This document shows, in pieces, positions 1 through 13,400 of a stretch of 64,000 bases of DNA (positions within the stretch are counted from its first letter, which is position 1; each line of letters begins with the position of its first letter). The stretch comes from Ostrinia nubilalis (taxonomy: Eukaryota > Arthropoda > Insecta > Lepidoptera > Crambidae), in NCBI RefSeq assembly GCF_963855985.1, contig NC_087092.1, positions 16,120,001 to 16,184,000 of the forward strand, written 5' to 3'. The notes under the pieces are model-generated. The model was given only the letters and a program-made list of their open reading frames with translations, searched no databases and was not told the DNA's origin. The translations under genes and the position numbers were made by a program.

Positions 1-163
1 GTCCACCTTATGGGTGGATATCCCACGCTGCGTTTTCCGGTACGCGGCCTCCACTCCAGAACATTGCTGCCCCATCGGCCGCAATGTTCTGCGTACTATG
101 TGCCCTGCCCATTGCCACTTCAGCTTGCTAATCCGTCGGGCTATGTCAGCGACTTTAGTTCGT
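1..163 (-). mobile_element. RTE-type LINE, 5'-truncated 3' fragment
   Basis: The minus strand matches the C-terminal coding part of the full-length RTE element at 48802-51963 (region around 51672-51840), with a few changes. The homology stops at about 163, which is the truncated 5' end; the 3' end lies beyond the window. It sits in ACOX intron 9 in the same orientation as the gene. The reading frame is decayed. Confidence 0.85.
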
Positions 164-1325
164 TTAAGTATGTATATTTCTTTGGTCGATTTTAGCGCGA
201 GAGGTGTCGTTAGATTCGTCTTAATCGTGAGTGATACTGGCTATATTGAAATTGGAAAAATCAAAATGGCGGATTTCAAGCGCCATGTCTTAAAAAATAA
301 TATTTTTTTCTCAAAACCTATCAAAATAAAGGGCTTTTTAAGTAGCTTACAAAAATTCATGTTATTTATCTAAAATGATTATTGAAAAAACAAAAAACCC
401 AACTGCGTAAAAATGAACTGAAATACATATCAACAAAAGAATAGTCATTGATGCCTCCGACTGCATTTGTGAACACTAAGTTGACTTGTTTTAATCTTTT
501 TAGTAAATTTTTACGTAGTTGGGATTTTTGTTTTTTCAATAATTAATCACGAAGTTCAAGTGAAATAACCCTTGTGATTCATTTACATAACCATATTGTT
601 AGTATTTTCTGTAGCTAAACGGAAGCCAAGAAAACAATGTGACATACAATATCGACAAATCACGTGAGCAGGTGGCTCACGTGCCATATACCGACATGTC
701 AACACAAAACATGGAGTCTTGGTTAACTGTTCTTACAGCAGAACTGACTGAGTATCGGCATAGAGTAGACCGTAACCCGATACGGCGGACCGGAGGTCCT
801 CTTATACCAGGGCCGCAAAGAAAAAAGTTCTATAACAGGGGTGGCAAACTAGTCATCGCGACTATTAGTCCAGTCCAGTCGATCGTGGCAAGGCAAAAAA
901 TACTACATGATTGTGTACTAAACTATGCTGTTTCATTTAAGATTTCAAGAAGTATGTAAGTGGTAGATCGCCCCGGGTTTCGTTAGTAAACAGTAGATCA
1001 TATGTTTAATCAAGTTGGCTACCCTAGCTCTCATCCTGTAAAATATCGAGACGGTAAAAATAATCATCAATCATTCCACCAGCTCGCACTAAGTGTCTCG
1101 ATTATTCATTTATAATGCGAACAGCTAGGGACTGGAATTCGCTGCCTGCTGCTGTCTTTCCCGAAGACTATAATCCGGGTCTTTTAAAGTGAGTGAACAG
1201 GCACTTACAGGGCAGATATGTACCATCCTAGACTGCATCCCACTTAACACCAGGTGCGATTGTGGTGAAATACCTGTTATGCATAAAAAAAGTATTAAAA
1301 ATAGTATTGATGTGCAAATGGTTAC
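164..1325. other. ACOX intron 9 sequence, mostly unrecognised
   Basis: AT-rich intronic DNA between the RTE fragment and exon 9. Apart from the inverted repeat at 378-543 I see no gene, RNA or known repeat. A 106-codon frame at 639-959 has no recognisable domain and is probably chance. Confidence 0.6.
378..543. repeat. foldback MITE (166 bp)
   Basis: The left arm at 378-414 (starting ATTATTGAAAAAACAAAAA) is repeated in inverse at 506-543, so the transcript could form a hairpin of about 37 bp. No coding capacity. No target duplication is clear. Confidence 0.7.
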
Positions 1326-1445
1326 CTTCAGGAAGCCGTGTCCACCGCACGCCTCGCGGCACTGCTGTGCGGCGTCCAGCACCGTCCACGTCAGCAGCGG
1401 CTTGCTGCAAGACACCATCGCGTGGATCTCGCTTACTGCTTCGCT
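1326..1445 (-). CDS. ACOX3: ACOX3-like exon 9 (residues 392-431)
   Basis: 120 nt, phase 0, acceptor CTTTGCAG, donor AAG|GTAACC. It reads SEAVSEIHAMVSCSKPLLTW, then TVLDAAQQCREACGGHGFLK. The CREACGGHG(Y/F) block lies at the FAD adenine/dimer contact and precedes the catalytic glutamate region, which must be encoded in exon 10 or later, beyond position 1. Confidence 0.93.
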
Positions 1446-4400
1446 CTGCAAAGAAAATCATCGTATATTTCAATGGTCCTATTGTTTCTGATCAGGATGT
1501 AGTAACGATAATCTGGTCAGGTGGGGATTCTTGGATGGCTTAAACATGGAGTGCAGGTGCGGTTTTATTCCCCAGTCGATGAAGCACCCGATGTCGTGCC
1601 CTGAGTGCCCGAGCAACTGCATTCAGGAGGATTTGATGAGTGCTGCTGACAACGCCACTCTTGTGGCGGAGTTTTGGACTGACACTGTGTAGGTTTGTTG
1701 TCGACACGAAAAAAAGAAGAAGAAAGAAGTAGCTTTAAGGCCAGTTGTTACAACTCAAACGATCGAAAAAAGACCAGTGAGGCTAAACCGTATTCACAAA
1801 TATTACTATGAGGTCTTACAGTGCGCGTGAACGCACAGAGTCACACACGAACCTCACAGAGCTCTATTCAACGCTGTGCGTTCGATTTGCTGCTTTACTT
1901 CGTTTGTAAATACGGGCGCGCGTAAAATACGCGTCACAATATAATATTATCGAAGCATTTTATCGATTTTAGACGATAAGCACAGACATCTGTAGGCGTA
2001 TAATGCGCGCAGCGATAAGCGGTTATCACGCCATTTTATCGATTTCACGCGATAAGCCCATACATTTGTCGTCACTAGCCCGGCTGATGTTTAAAATCAT
2101 CGATTAGATTTTATCGTGGTGTGCATCGTAGTCATCACGCAGCAGGTAGAAAGGCATCACGGCGCATCGTGCTGATTCAAAGCTACAATTTAAGAAAAAT
2201 CAACCGCTTTCTAAGAGTGAAAAAAAACGTGGGTCCATGTGTATGGTGGGAGCGTTTGGTCGAAAATAGCTCGTAGCTAGTAAGGCGTCCTTTTAGCGGT
2301 AAGTGCTATCACTGCTAAAAAAAAGTATAGGAAAACGTCACTTTTGCCATGGCGATCGTCATTTTGCTAACATTTCTAACAAGCGCTATTTTCGGCCAAA
2401 CGCCCCCTTTGATGATGATGATGATGATGAAGCGTCCACTCACCAGGTTATCGACCCTGACGCCCGAGTGGGACTTCTCCACGAAGCCGAGGTACACGCG
2501 CGTGAAGCTCTCGATGTAGACTCGGAACACCACCGCCGCCGCCACGTAGCCGAATAGGCGCCATTGCTGGAAACATAAGCCGATTTAGCTTCGAGAAACT
2601 TCGCAAAGACAACATCTATACTAATATTGTAAAGCTGAAGAGTTTTTTTGTTTGCTTGAACGCGCTAATCTCAAGAACTATTGCTCCGATTTGAAAAAAA
2701 CTTTTTGTGTTGGATAGCCCATTTATCGAGGAAGGCTTAAGCTATGCTCGACGCAAAGACTCGTGGCAGGCGATGTCATAATAAATAACTGCATATCACG
2801 TTTTCTCTCGCACTCACACTGCTTATGGGTGACGTCACACAGGCAGGGATAGCGTTGTAGTATATAATACGTAGTAATTAATAAAATATTGGCGAGTGTG
2901 CATCTGTGCATATCGCATAATCATCATCATCGCATAAATATTTATAACTTTGTACATTTTAAAGCATGTAAACCTTTGAAAAAGAGGCTGACAATAGTGA
3001 CTGAGTTTCTTGCGCTGCTTCTTCTCAGCACTGGCCCATTTATTGTCCTGAAGCAGTGGTAGGGTTAATACCGGGACGTGTAAAAGTGCTTTTTTTAAGC
3101 CTATTTACAGAAATAAATGAGTTTTAATGAGTTTTTGATGTGTTTCAAAAATTACTTATGGCCTCGCCTGCCACGCGTAGAGTATAATAACATCACCCTA
3201 CAGCCAATAGGGGCGGAGCATATAGTTTTAAAAAATATAAACGAAAAGGCGTTACTGATTTATATCAATTTTACAGGAGCGACGTTTAAAGATAATTTGA
3301 AGTATGGAAAAATTCATTTTGGGCCCTTTTTACTTGTCAATACTGGCTTCATGAAAAATAATTCAGTTAAGATCTTTTGTGAGGTCATAAAATGCATGTT
3401 TTTTAATAACACGTTGTTTAATTCAATATCGCCATTTTGTTAGATGCGCCTTTTCGTGATTCGACCCACGAAATGTATTCACGAGAACCTCTATGACACA
3501 TGAAATAAACACTTTGGTAAACATCTTATTTACTTGTAACAGGACCGACTGCAACAAGAATGTCGTGTGCAAAACAATGTTCTCGACTTCACAACATCAT
3601 TCGACACTGTAGATATCAACTAGCATGCATTTGCAAGATGGTACAAAAAATAATTTATTTTAAAACAGTTTATAAAGAGCACTTAATGCTACCATTGCTT
3701 CGGGAAAATAATGCTGAGAAGAAGCAGCACAAGGAACTCGGCTCTAGTAATAAAGATTTTTCTTAGTAACACTTCAAAAAGCCCATGTTTAGGCAATAAT
3801 AATATAACTTTTTATTGCCTACATACTAAATAACACAAGTAAACACGATTTTTGAGTCTGAGTTCTGTAGTGCTGATTTTGATTAATTTTGTCTAACTAA
3901 ACTAGGAAAAAATACTTTTATCTAATAAAGTTTGCTTTTGTAGCAACTAGAACGAAATTTCAAATTTTAGGAAAATCTAATAATTCTAATTCAATTGAAT
4001 GCGAAAGCAAGAGATCGAACTTTAATTTATGTGTTAATCACTTTTATTTACAAAGAACAATAAAGATAAACGTCAAAATACTTAAAATGAAACAGAAAGA
4101 AGCTTTAAAAATGAAGATTTTTTGTTTTTCTTCTGTTTATGTAGGAACTTTCACGTATTAGACTCCAAATGTAGTCACCCATCATGTTTTCATTATATTG
4201 TCCTTGATAACGCTGTTTAAAATTCATCACATCTTGGTGAAACCGTTCTCCTTGCTCTTCTGAATATGCCCCTAAGTTATCTTTAAGCTCTTTTAAGTGA
4301 GCATCTAGCATTATGTACTTTAAGGGACATTCTGCAACCCATGAGTTTGAAAATACTTATTAAGCATATTAGAAATTAGATATTTATAGTTTGCAGCTTT

Positions 4401-7400
4401 TTTATTGCCAAGAAATCCATGGATTACTGCTTTAAGACTGAGCCACGATTGTTTTTCGTGGGTTTTCAGTAACTCTGGGAATTCCTCACTGGCCAATATT
4501 TTTTTAATTTCTGGACCGACGAAAGTACTAGCTTTAACTTTTTCATTGTAAAATGCACAAAAGCAAACTTTATTTGCTATGCATAGAGCCTCTGGGTACT
4601 TTTAGATGCAGACAGTCAGAAAATATCAGTTAAATAACAAACTCAAAAAAAAAAGTTTTTTTTTATTTGTATTATAATACAAATAATAAACCTTAAAAAA
4701 ATATTGGAGGCAAAAGGCAGACATGGGCAGTGGACGTGTTAAGTTGTAAAATGTATAAAGGACAATGACCAAAAATGTATGGAGTGTGGTCCAAATGTCC
4801 ACCACTAACGAAACCTATGTAGTAAAATAGTCTACTAAATACTGATTCATTATAACTAAACAGCAATCAAAAATATGCTGTCAGTAAAAAGTTATGACTG
4901 AAAGAAAAGTCTGTTTTTTACCTTTTCATCCGAAAAATGTTCTTGATATCATTCTATCCATTGCACATTTTGGACTAATCTACGCATGTTATGTCATGTC
5001 GCATATGGCGCGGGGCTATAGACGAATTTTATTAAATATTATACTAGCTGTGCCTACGACTTTGTACGCGTGAAAATAGTTTGAATAATATTTCCCATTT
5101 TTACATCATTTGTCTTTACTGCTCCGCCCCTATTGGTTGTAGGGTGATGTTATTTATCCTAAAACCATCCTTGATAAATGGGCTATCTAGAACAAAAATA
5201 ATTTTTCAAATCGGACCAGTAGTTCCTGAGATTAGCGCGTAAACTACTACAATTTTTCAAACAGTCATAACTTTTTACTGACAGCTTATTTTTTTTTCGT
5301 CCCATACTGAAAGTTAATCTCTATTTAATAGACTATAAGCCAATATAGGTCTCATTAGTGGTGGACATTTGGACCACTTTTGGTCATTGTCCTTTATGAC
5401 GCATATATGACGTGTAATATTTTTTACAATATTCTTGAAATTAAAAAAAGAGGGGGAATATCGTGCCTACTTTGTACTCAGTTAATTATAAAATATGATT
5501 GCATCATTCTTTATGCACTCATCACACCATGTATGTACCAAATATTGAGGACAGATTAATCATGTACCTAATAACTTTTCTTTGTCTTTTGCACTCGGCA
5601 CCAATCCCTAAATTTGTAATATTCTATCATAATAACTAGTCTTCGTTTTATATTCAATTAATTATTACTTCACTCTTTGTACCACTGTTACACGAACAAC
5701 ATCAAATATACAGGGTGGAATATTGTAATGCCACCTGGAGGGAAAGTACTCTTAATACTTTAGATAGAAAATTTTACTGAAAGAAAACATTCCTTTATTT
5801 TTGAAAAGAAAGAGAACTGCATTCGAAAATTTTCGAAAAATTTTCGAAAATTCACTACCATACCATACGATTTTCTGTAACATAATTAAAATAATTTAAG
5901 ATTTCATGGTTTTCCTTTCATTTGATTTATCAAGATTGTTAGGGAGATTTCATCCTTATACTTAACCCTAACGATCGATGTAATAAAAATACAGGGTGTC
6001 ATTTTTAACAGGTTTTAATTGGTTCGATTCCCGGGTGTGGCAGGCAAATTTTTGATAATCTTTGAATGCAGTTCTATTTCTTTTCAAAAATAAAGGAATG
6101 TTTTCTTTGAGAAAAAAATTCTATCTACAATATTAAGAGTACTTTCCCTCCAGGTGGCATTACAAAATTCCACCCTGTATTCATCAACTATTGTCTCCTA
6201 CGAAGAAGCTCTATCTACAACAACCAAAGTATCCAACTCTTCACACTATCTATTATTTTTTTTAGTTTATGTTATACAAGTAGCCATGTAAGTTGTGTTT
6301 GGCGAAATACACCTATGTGACAAAGTTAACAAACTGCATAAACAAGTTTCTTATAAAGGTCTTTGACGTACGCGACCCCAGTTAAATAAAACGTAAATCT
6401 TAAGCCGGTGGTTATTACTTTTTAAGAGTTTGTTGTTTGCTAACTACTAGGTAATATAAATGTTGACGACCTAACCTAGCAGTCAATAACAACATTTTTT
6501 ATAACCAGCTCAGTAGGTATTACTGTACAGTTGACAACACACAGCTTTGTAACAAAAACGAAAAGCCATAAGGTGCCTTGATGTCTTGTCGATTGTCCTA
6601 CTTGTGCACGCACACACAATCTGATTTTGAATAATGTCCTTAGTGTGAAATCAACACTCAGGAAATTGCCTTTTATATGTCTTACTATACATTTTATTAT
6701 AATACTAGCGTAAAAATCACAGCTCCACCCGTCACTGTTACAAGGCACCGTTCCGGACTTATTTTACAGCTCATTTACTGCAATTGCATAAAACCCTGTC
6801 AGTAAAAATACTTGCACGAAAAATAACGGCTTCGCCCGTCACTGTTACCCGGCACATTTCCGAATTTTTTTTTAATCCACAACGAGGAAGCTCTTGGTCT
6901 GTATCTCACCTGATGGTAAGTGATGATCAGGCCAAAGGTGGTAGTGAGCTTCACTCGGAATCCTCAACCACAGAGGAACTGGCTATCTTACCTCTAACTG
7001 CCGGAACACAACAAGGCTGTTAACATTATTGTTATGGCGACAGACTTAGGTAAGATGATGGTAGCTAGCCAGGCAGACTTGGAACAAGCCCTACCACCAA
7101 CCAAACCGAACAGAAAATTCTGCCCCCACTGGGAATCGAACCCGGGACCTCTGCGTCTGAAGCAGGTGGTCTAACCACTAGACCACAGAGGCGGTTATGT
7201 CTTACAGTCATGGGGGGCCGGGGTGGCACGGCCACGATCAGGGGCCAGGCCCTCCTGAAAAAGAACCCTAGATACTTTGCCAATGCTTTCATTTAACCTG
7301 ACAACCTAACAAAAAAAATACTAGCTTAAAAATCACAGCTCCGCCCGTCACTGTTACCAGTCACAGTTCCAGACTACAAGTGGCCAACTGACATGTAACT

Positions 7401-10400
7401 CGTACTCGATCAGCGGTATCTCGGCGTCCTTCCCGCCGAACTGTTTGCGGGACGCCGCGTAACGAATCGCAATGGCGACCGCGCTCGATATCGAGTGACA
7501 GCTCTCTTGCATTATGCCGACGCGACCTGTGGACAAGAATTTGGAAAATTAGAAAACGGGTGTTGACATGCAATCCTTATGGTGCGTCCAGACTGGGCGA
7601 ACGGGCTCGCGCGGCAAAATCAACATCCTGCTCACTCAAGAGCAGAGTGAGCAGGATGACCAGCGTGCCGCGCGAGCACGTTCGCCCAGTGTGGACGCAC
7701 CATTATAATAATATTCTAAAATGAGAGGAGACTTTGTAAGGATGTTAGTTACTCTTTCACGCTTAAGACACTTTGGACCGGTTAAGACCCAGAGAAAAAC
7801 GTTGGATAGGTAGTTTATATCCCAATTTTTGAAGGGGGGGCACGCACAGGATAGACTGTGTGACAACGTACGCCTCACTTCCGTTCCCGTAGGCTGAGTT
7901 GCACCACCGAACTTTAACCGTATCTATAATGATAACCGGTGTTTTTTGTATGGACTGCCAGATTTTTGACGTCTGTTATAGTTTAAGTAAGATCGTGCAA
8001 CCCAGCCTTAGCATTGCACACGTTTCAGGAGTAAAAAAAATGCATATTTTTCTTATGTTTAAAGTTTTTTTTAAACTGAAAACATTAATAATTCAAATGT
8101 TTAAAATACAAAGACTTACAGCAAGATATTAACATAGGTAGGTAGTTTATTTTGCAAACGATAATAGTAAACATGTTTGCCAGTAATAAAAAAACTACTG
8201 ATTGGGATGATGACTGGGTAATAAAATCGAAATTCTATTTAGTCCGTCAGACAGATAATTAAGAAATATTGGAGACGTATTTTTTTTTAATGATCGAATA
8301 ATTACAGTGTTATATTGAGTTGAGAGTGACGTCACTTTTGAGTAAAAAATCTAAATAGGCGTGACGTAACGCCCTATTTCAACTCGATGTAGCACTGCTA
8401 TTATTTAATTATGAAAGGAAATTAAAAATACGAGTGTAATTTAATCTGTCGTGACAGACAAATAATTGAAATTTTGTCATCTAGCCTTTTGTCGCCGTCA
8501 ACACGTCTAATATCACAATAATAGTATTGTGTTAATGTTACAGGAAATGTATGAATTCTAGGAATTGTATACAACCTCTATACAGGGTGTTAGGTAAATG
8601 GGTATATGAGCCGACACTAGCCCATGTTAACATGGTCATATAAATGGTATGGTGAAGTCAGAAAATTGATATCTTCATTTTAATTATTTTAATTTACATA
8701 CAAATCGGATTTTATAAAATTTATTTTGTATGAAAATTAAAAAAATTAAAATGATGATATCAAATTTCTGACTTCACCATACCATTTATATGACCATGTT
8801 AACATGGGCTAGTGTCTGCTCATATACCCATTTACCTAACACCCTGTATAAGGTGTTATTTTTTGTACTGATCATACTTTACCAACGCATCTAATAAAAT
8901 CATACAAATACAACCCAAGTGTTTTTAAAAAAAAATTCAGGCTAGTTTTCGAGTAAAACGACAAAGAATGTTTCGAAAAAAATAAAAAATAAATCATCCT
9001 TTGAGCGTGGTGAGTATTCGTTTGTACCTCAGATCATAGAAGGGAATAGATGTGAAACGGGGGCGTGGCGCGTGTCTCCGCGATATGCCCAGAAACGAAC
9101 ATCGGCCGCGTAGCTAGGTTAGTCGCGATTCAGTCGTACTAAGGAAATGTTCTCCGATATTTTGGATAATGCGTCGTTACGTGCAATAAAACAAGTGAAA
9201 CGAAGAACTACAGGAACAATGGAGTCATTTACTACATGTAAGTATTGCAAATCCATTGGTATTTTGGTTATACAGGGTGTCCCGTAATGTAACGTCAAGC
9301 CGGAACTGGGTGTTGAGGCAAGTTATGCTGGTTATCAGAAAAATATAAAAAAAAATCTATGTGGCATATTTTCAAAATAATGGGCATTTAAAAAAAAACA
9401 AAAATTTCTACTCCAGGTGACGGTCTTTTTACTCGTGTTGCCACAAATCTTCACTTTTTCCAAATTTTTTTTTTGTTATGTAACCCTGAATAATGGTTCT
9501 CTAAATTGTTATCAAAATTACAAAACCAGCTGCTCCAACTTGGATGAAAAAAATACATTATTCCCAAAAAATTTTTCAAAATAAAAATTTTGCCTAGTTT
9601 AAACTGACTGTACTGAAAAAAAATTGTACTACGCGAGTGTGGCAAGTGACGTCATAATTTGGCGCATTTAGTAAGGATTCCAAAATGGTAAAACACTTGG
9701 TAAATTCTTGCTGTAATTGTCGACAATTTTTGGTTTTTTGGAAATAATCCCGTTTTTAACTTTATCTACCTTGGTTAAAAAATATTATTCTAATGTGCCC
9801 AAAATTCAAGTTTCTGGCTTAAATGAGGTGAAGAAGCCATTTTAAAAGGTATGAGCGGGACGGAGAGGGCCATCTTACCAAGCAGGGATGTTATGGATAT
9901 CCGTAACCGTAACCGAAACTATCGGATATCCGAAATAAAAAAATATCCATAACCGTAACCGAAACTGATTCAAAAGTTACGGATAGTTTCGGATAAAGGC
10001 GGAGTCTAAGGGTACAATTATTCCAAACTGCAAAACTCTATGAAATCTGCAGTATACACGCCGCAGCAGCAATGCCGCGCTGCCGATTTCATAGAGTTTT
10101 GCAGTTTGCGGTCTGCGGCCCGTCTTGGAATTGTACCTTAAATCTTAATATTTGTTACCAACTTGTCTGGCATTCCCTGGCACCATCTAATATGCCAGCC
10201 TGTTTAACCTTTATCATCGTCTTAGTTGGTACATAAAGTAGCTATGTGGGTCACGCAGCATCTTGCTATTTGAATTATACCTACATTTTTGAAATTCTAA
10301 TAATTCCGTAACCGAAATTATCCGAAACTTTCGGATAATCTGAAATGATTTCATATCCGTGACCGTAACCGAAACCGGTATAATATTATTCTAATATCCG

Positions 10401-13400
10401 TAACCGTATCCATAACCGAAACTTCATATCCTTATTATCCCTGTTACCAAGTACAAGTGCAGGCAGAGCAGGTAGTAAAGGCGCGCGCGCACGGGTGACT
10501 TTTGTCACAGTATGTCAACTACTAATTACTGTCATGGTGACAAAAGTTTCTGTGACTGACTGTACGGTAGTCAGTCACAGAAACTTGAATTTTGGGCACA
10601 TTAGAATAATAATTTTTAACCAAGGTAGATAAAGTTAAAAACGGGATTATTTCCAAAAAACCAAAAATTGTCGACAATTACAGCAAGAATTTACCAAGTG
10701 TTATACCATTTTGGAATCCTTACTAAATGCGCCAAATTATGACGTCACATGCCACACTTGCGTAGTACTTTTTTTTTTCAGTACAGTCAGTTTAAACTAG
10801 ACAAAATTTTTATTTTGAAAATTTTTTTGGGAATAATGTATTTTTTTTATCCAAGCTGGAGCAGCTGGTTTTGTAATTTTGATAACAATTTAGAGAAGCA
10901 TTATTCAGGGTTACATAACAAAAAAAAAAATTTGGAAAAAGTGAAGATTTGTGGCAACACGAGTAAAAAGACCGTCACCTGGAGTAGAAATTTTTGATTT
11001 TTTTTAAATGCCCATTATTTTGAAAATATGCCACATAGATTTTTTTTTATATTTTTCTGATAACCAGCATAACTTGCCTCAACACCCAGTTCCGGCTTGA
11101 CGTTACATTACGGGACACCCTGTAAATAAAAAAAACTTAACATTTTTACGAACGAATTCAGTGCCGTAACAGTTACTGCGATATCGAAATCAGTGGTGAT
11201 AAAAATTCTAACACACTTGTACATTGACGATTTAGTTAGCAACCACTTTATGTCATGCTTAACTACTGCGCAATGTATTTAATTTCTTCCGATATCCACT
11301 GTCGTGTGAAAATACACAGTACGGCCGCATGTGCCGGTCGTAACATAGTGCCGTGCTCGTGTTCTAATGCGGTTTCCTATTATCGATAAATAAAAGTAAA
11401 TTATAATTTTCTATTTTGTAATTTTAAATAAAAATGATGTGTTACTTGCGATTATAAGATTTTACAAAAAAAATAATAACAGTAGAAGTAATTAGTAACT
11501 GTCAACTATGTAATTACTGTAAGAGCTAGTTGAAAGCCTAATATAGGCATTATTTTTGATAAACATATGCGGTACGCAGATCGCCATAATTAAAAAGTAA
11601 ATGCGTGATAGTAGTTAATAATAACGTATAATAATAAAAAGGTTTTCATACATAAGCATTTTGTGAAACCAGTTTCGAGCCTTGCCCCTAGCGATTTAAA
11701 GTATCGATATCTTGTCGACTCCATTTTATCTTTGTTCTCTCACTAGTTTTCAAAGTGTGCGTCACGTCACGCGGCCATTGATTGGCCATAAGGCACGCCT
11801 TCTGGCCAATCACAGCACTTTTAAGCCGGTTGCACATGTTGTCGTAAACTCTCAGTCGCTTTGTTTTTACACAGTTGAATGTGTGTGTGGGAGCTGTGGT
11901 GGGGGAAATGTGGGGACACTGGTTCTCGTTGTAGTTACGCGCGACTTCATATCTATTCTCTTTCTATGATCTGAGGTTTGTACGCACTATCGTAGTAGCC
12001 GGCCGAGGGCAACGACCTGCCACGTGCCGCGCCGCGTGAGTCGGCCATATTGATATCGCTCGCTGCCAGTCGCTCCGCGCCCACAGCCCGCGCCGAGCCG
12101 CCGATCGGCATGCGGGAGCGCAACAACATAAATAATCGTCCCAGTCCGTCCAATGCGCCCAAACGTATTGCAGTGTATGTGTGATTTATTACAATGCCGC
12201 GCTTGATCAATAACAAAACGCAGGTGAAATTATGTTTCGGGCACACTAACTGGCCGACGAGAAACATTGACGAGTCGAAAACCTTCATTGCTTGTTTGGA
12301 GCTGCGCAGCGCTTCAGGGAGCGCAGCCGTATCCTGACTTGACGAGATTCCGTGCGCTTCGAGGACGAAGTTCTGGATTTCAATTTCAATCACCGGCACA
12401 GTGCTGGCGGTACCCAGATGCGAGCGCCGCAGACGGCGGCTTTTGCGTAAAAATACGGAATGCCTTATCAAGGAGTTGTTGCCAAAGGGCCACGACCGCG
12501 ACCTAGTTCTATCGATGGTTATTGCGGAAGTCTACCTAGGTACATACCTACAGTGTGATTTGGACAGATGAGTGCTTGTTTACGCGAAAGGGACTTTTTC
12601 CGTAAAAAAGTTAGTGCGCGAATTGTGAATACAACATCCGACGTGGTGTCTAGTGAACAGCAAGCAAGTGTGCAGCCCGAAAGCATTACCTCAATTCGAT
12701 CGTGGCTAGATTAGACAGTGCAAGACAGTGTTTACATTCAACAAAGGCTTGACGTTCAAAATGTATTGTGATTAGTGTAATAATAACCTAGGAACTTTAA
12801 ATAACAACATTCAAAATAGGTAAATGTGTGAATAAGTAAAATCAATGAATCTAAAGTGTGATGGCAAATCATAATTTAGGAATTAAAACCAGGAAAATTG
12901 ATCAGTGAGTTTTATTTACAGGTCTATTCATATTCAATATTAGGGTGCATTTCCACTGAAGCGAAGCGAAGTAGTAATAGGTATGTACCTATCAATTTTT
13001 TATTACGTCTCTAAATAAATTGCGTAGGCATTACGAAACCGTAGATATTGAATTCCAATTTCTATCCTTTTTTAAATTTCTAGTTTAACGCGGATGATTC
13101 GCCTCGGTTCGTTGGAAAAGTCCCCCGCTATTACACTAATGAAAATACACTTATTTACCTACTTATGTAGCTAGATTTTGTTTCTCCCAGCGCGTAGTAC
13201 CTATTAACATGACGTAACATCGTACATACGAGTGATAATTTTTGGTAACGTAGGTTTAGTGTAATCTAACCTTTATGTGTGTGAACGTTGAATGAATGCG
13301 CGCGGCCATTGTTCGTACTCATATGAATGAAATGAGTAAAGAAAGAGAGAGAGGCAGTGAGTGAAGACAGGATGGTTGTAAAAATAATATCTTTTTTTTG

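Larger units (their letters stand above)
9273..11122. mobile_element. TA-flanked foldback element C (1850 bp)
   Basis: TA|CAGGGTGTCCCGTAATGTAA on the left and the inverse ending GGGACACCCTG|TA on the right. The arms are very long (9273-9817 and 10583-11122, about 540 bp) and nearly identical, so the transcript would form a long duplex. The hAT-type element D sits in the middle. Frames of 64-82 codons in the arms are mirror images of each other and not genes. Confidence 0.88.

Noticed and set aside
7119..7192. tRNA gene (minus strand, apparent CAG anticodon)
   Set aside because: The acceptor stem mismatches and a SINE body with an A-tail follows directly, so it is the head of a SINE.
9451..10997. 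Paired frames of 64 and 82 codons (MPHSRSTIFFQYSQFKLG / MPHLRSTFFFQYSQFKLD)
   Set aside because: They are mirror images produced by the long arms of element C and not conserved genes.
11953..12471. 172-codon minus-strand frame in the GC-rich block
   Set aside because: Overlaps plus-strand frames in GC-rich DNA where stops are rare; no recognisable motif.
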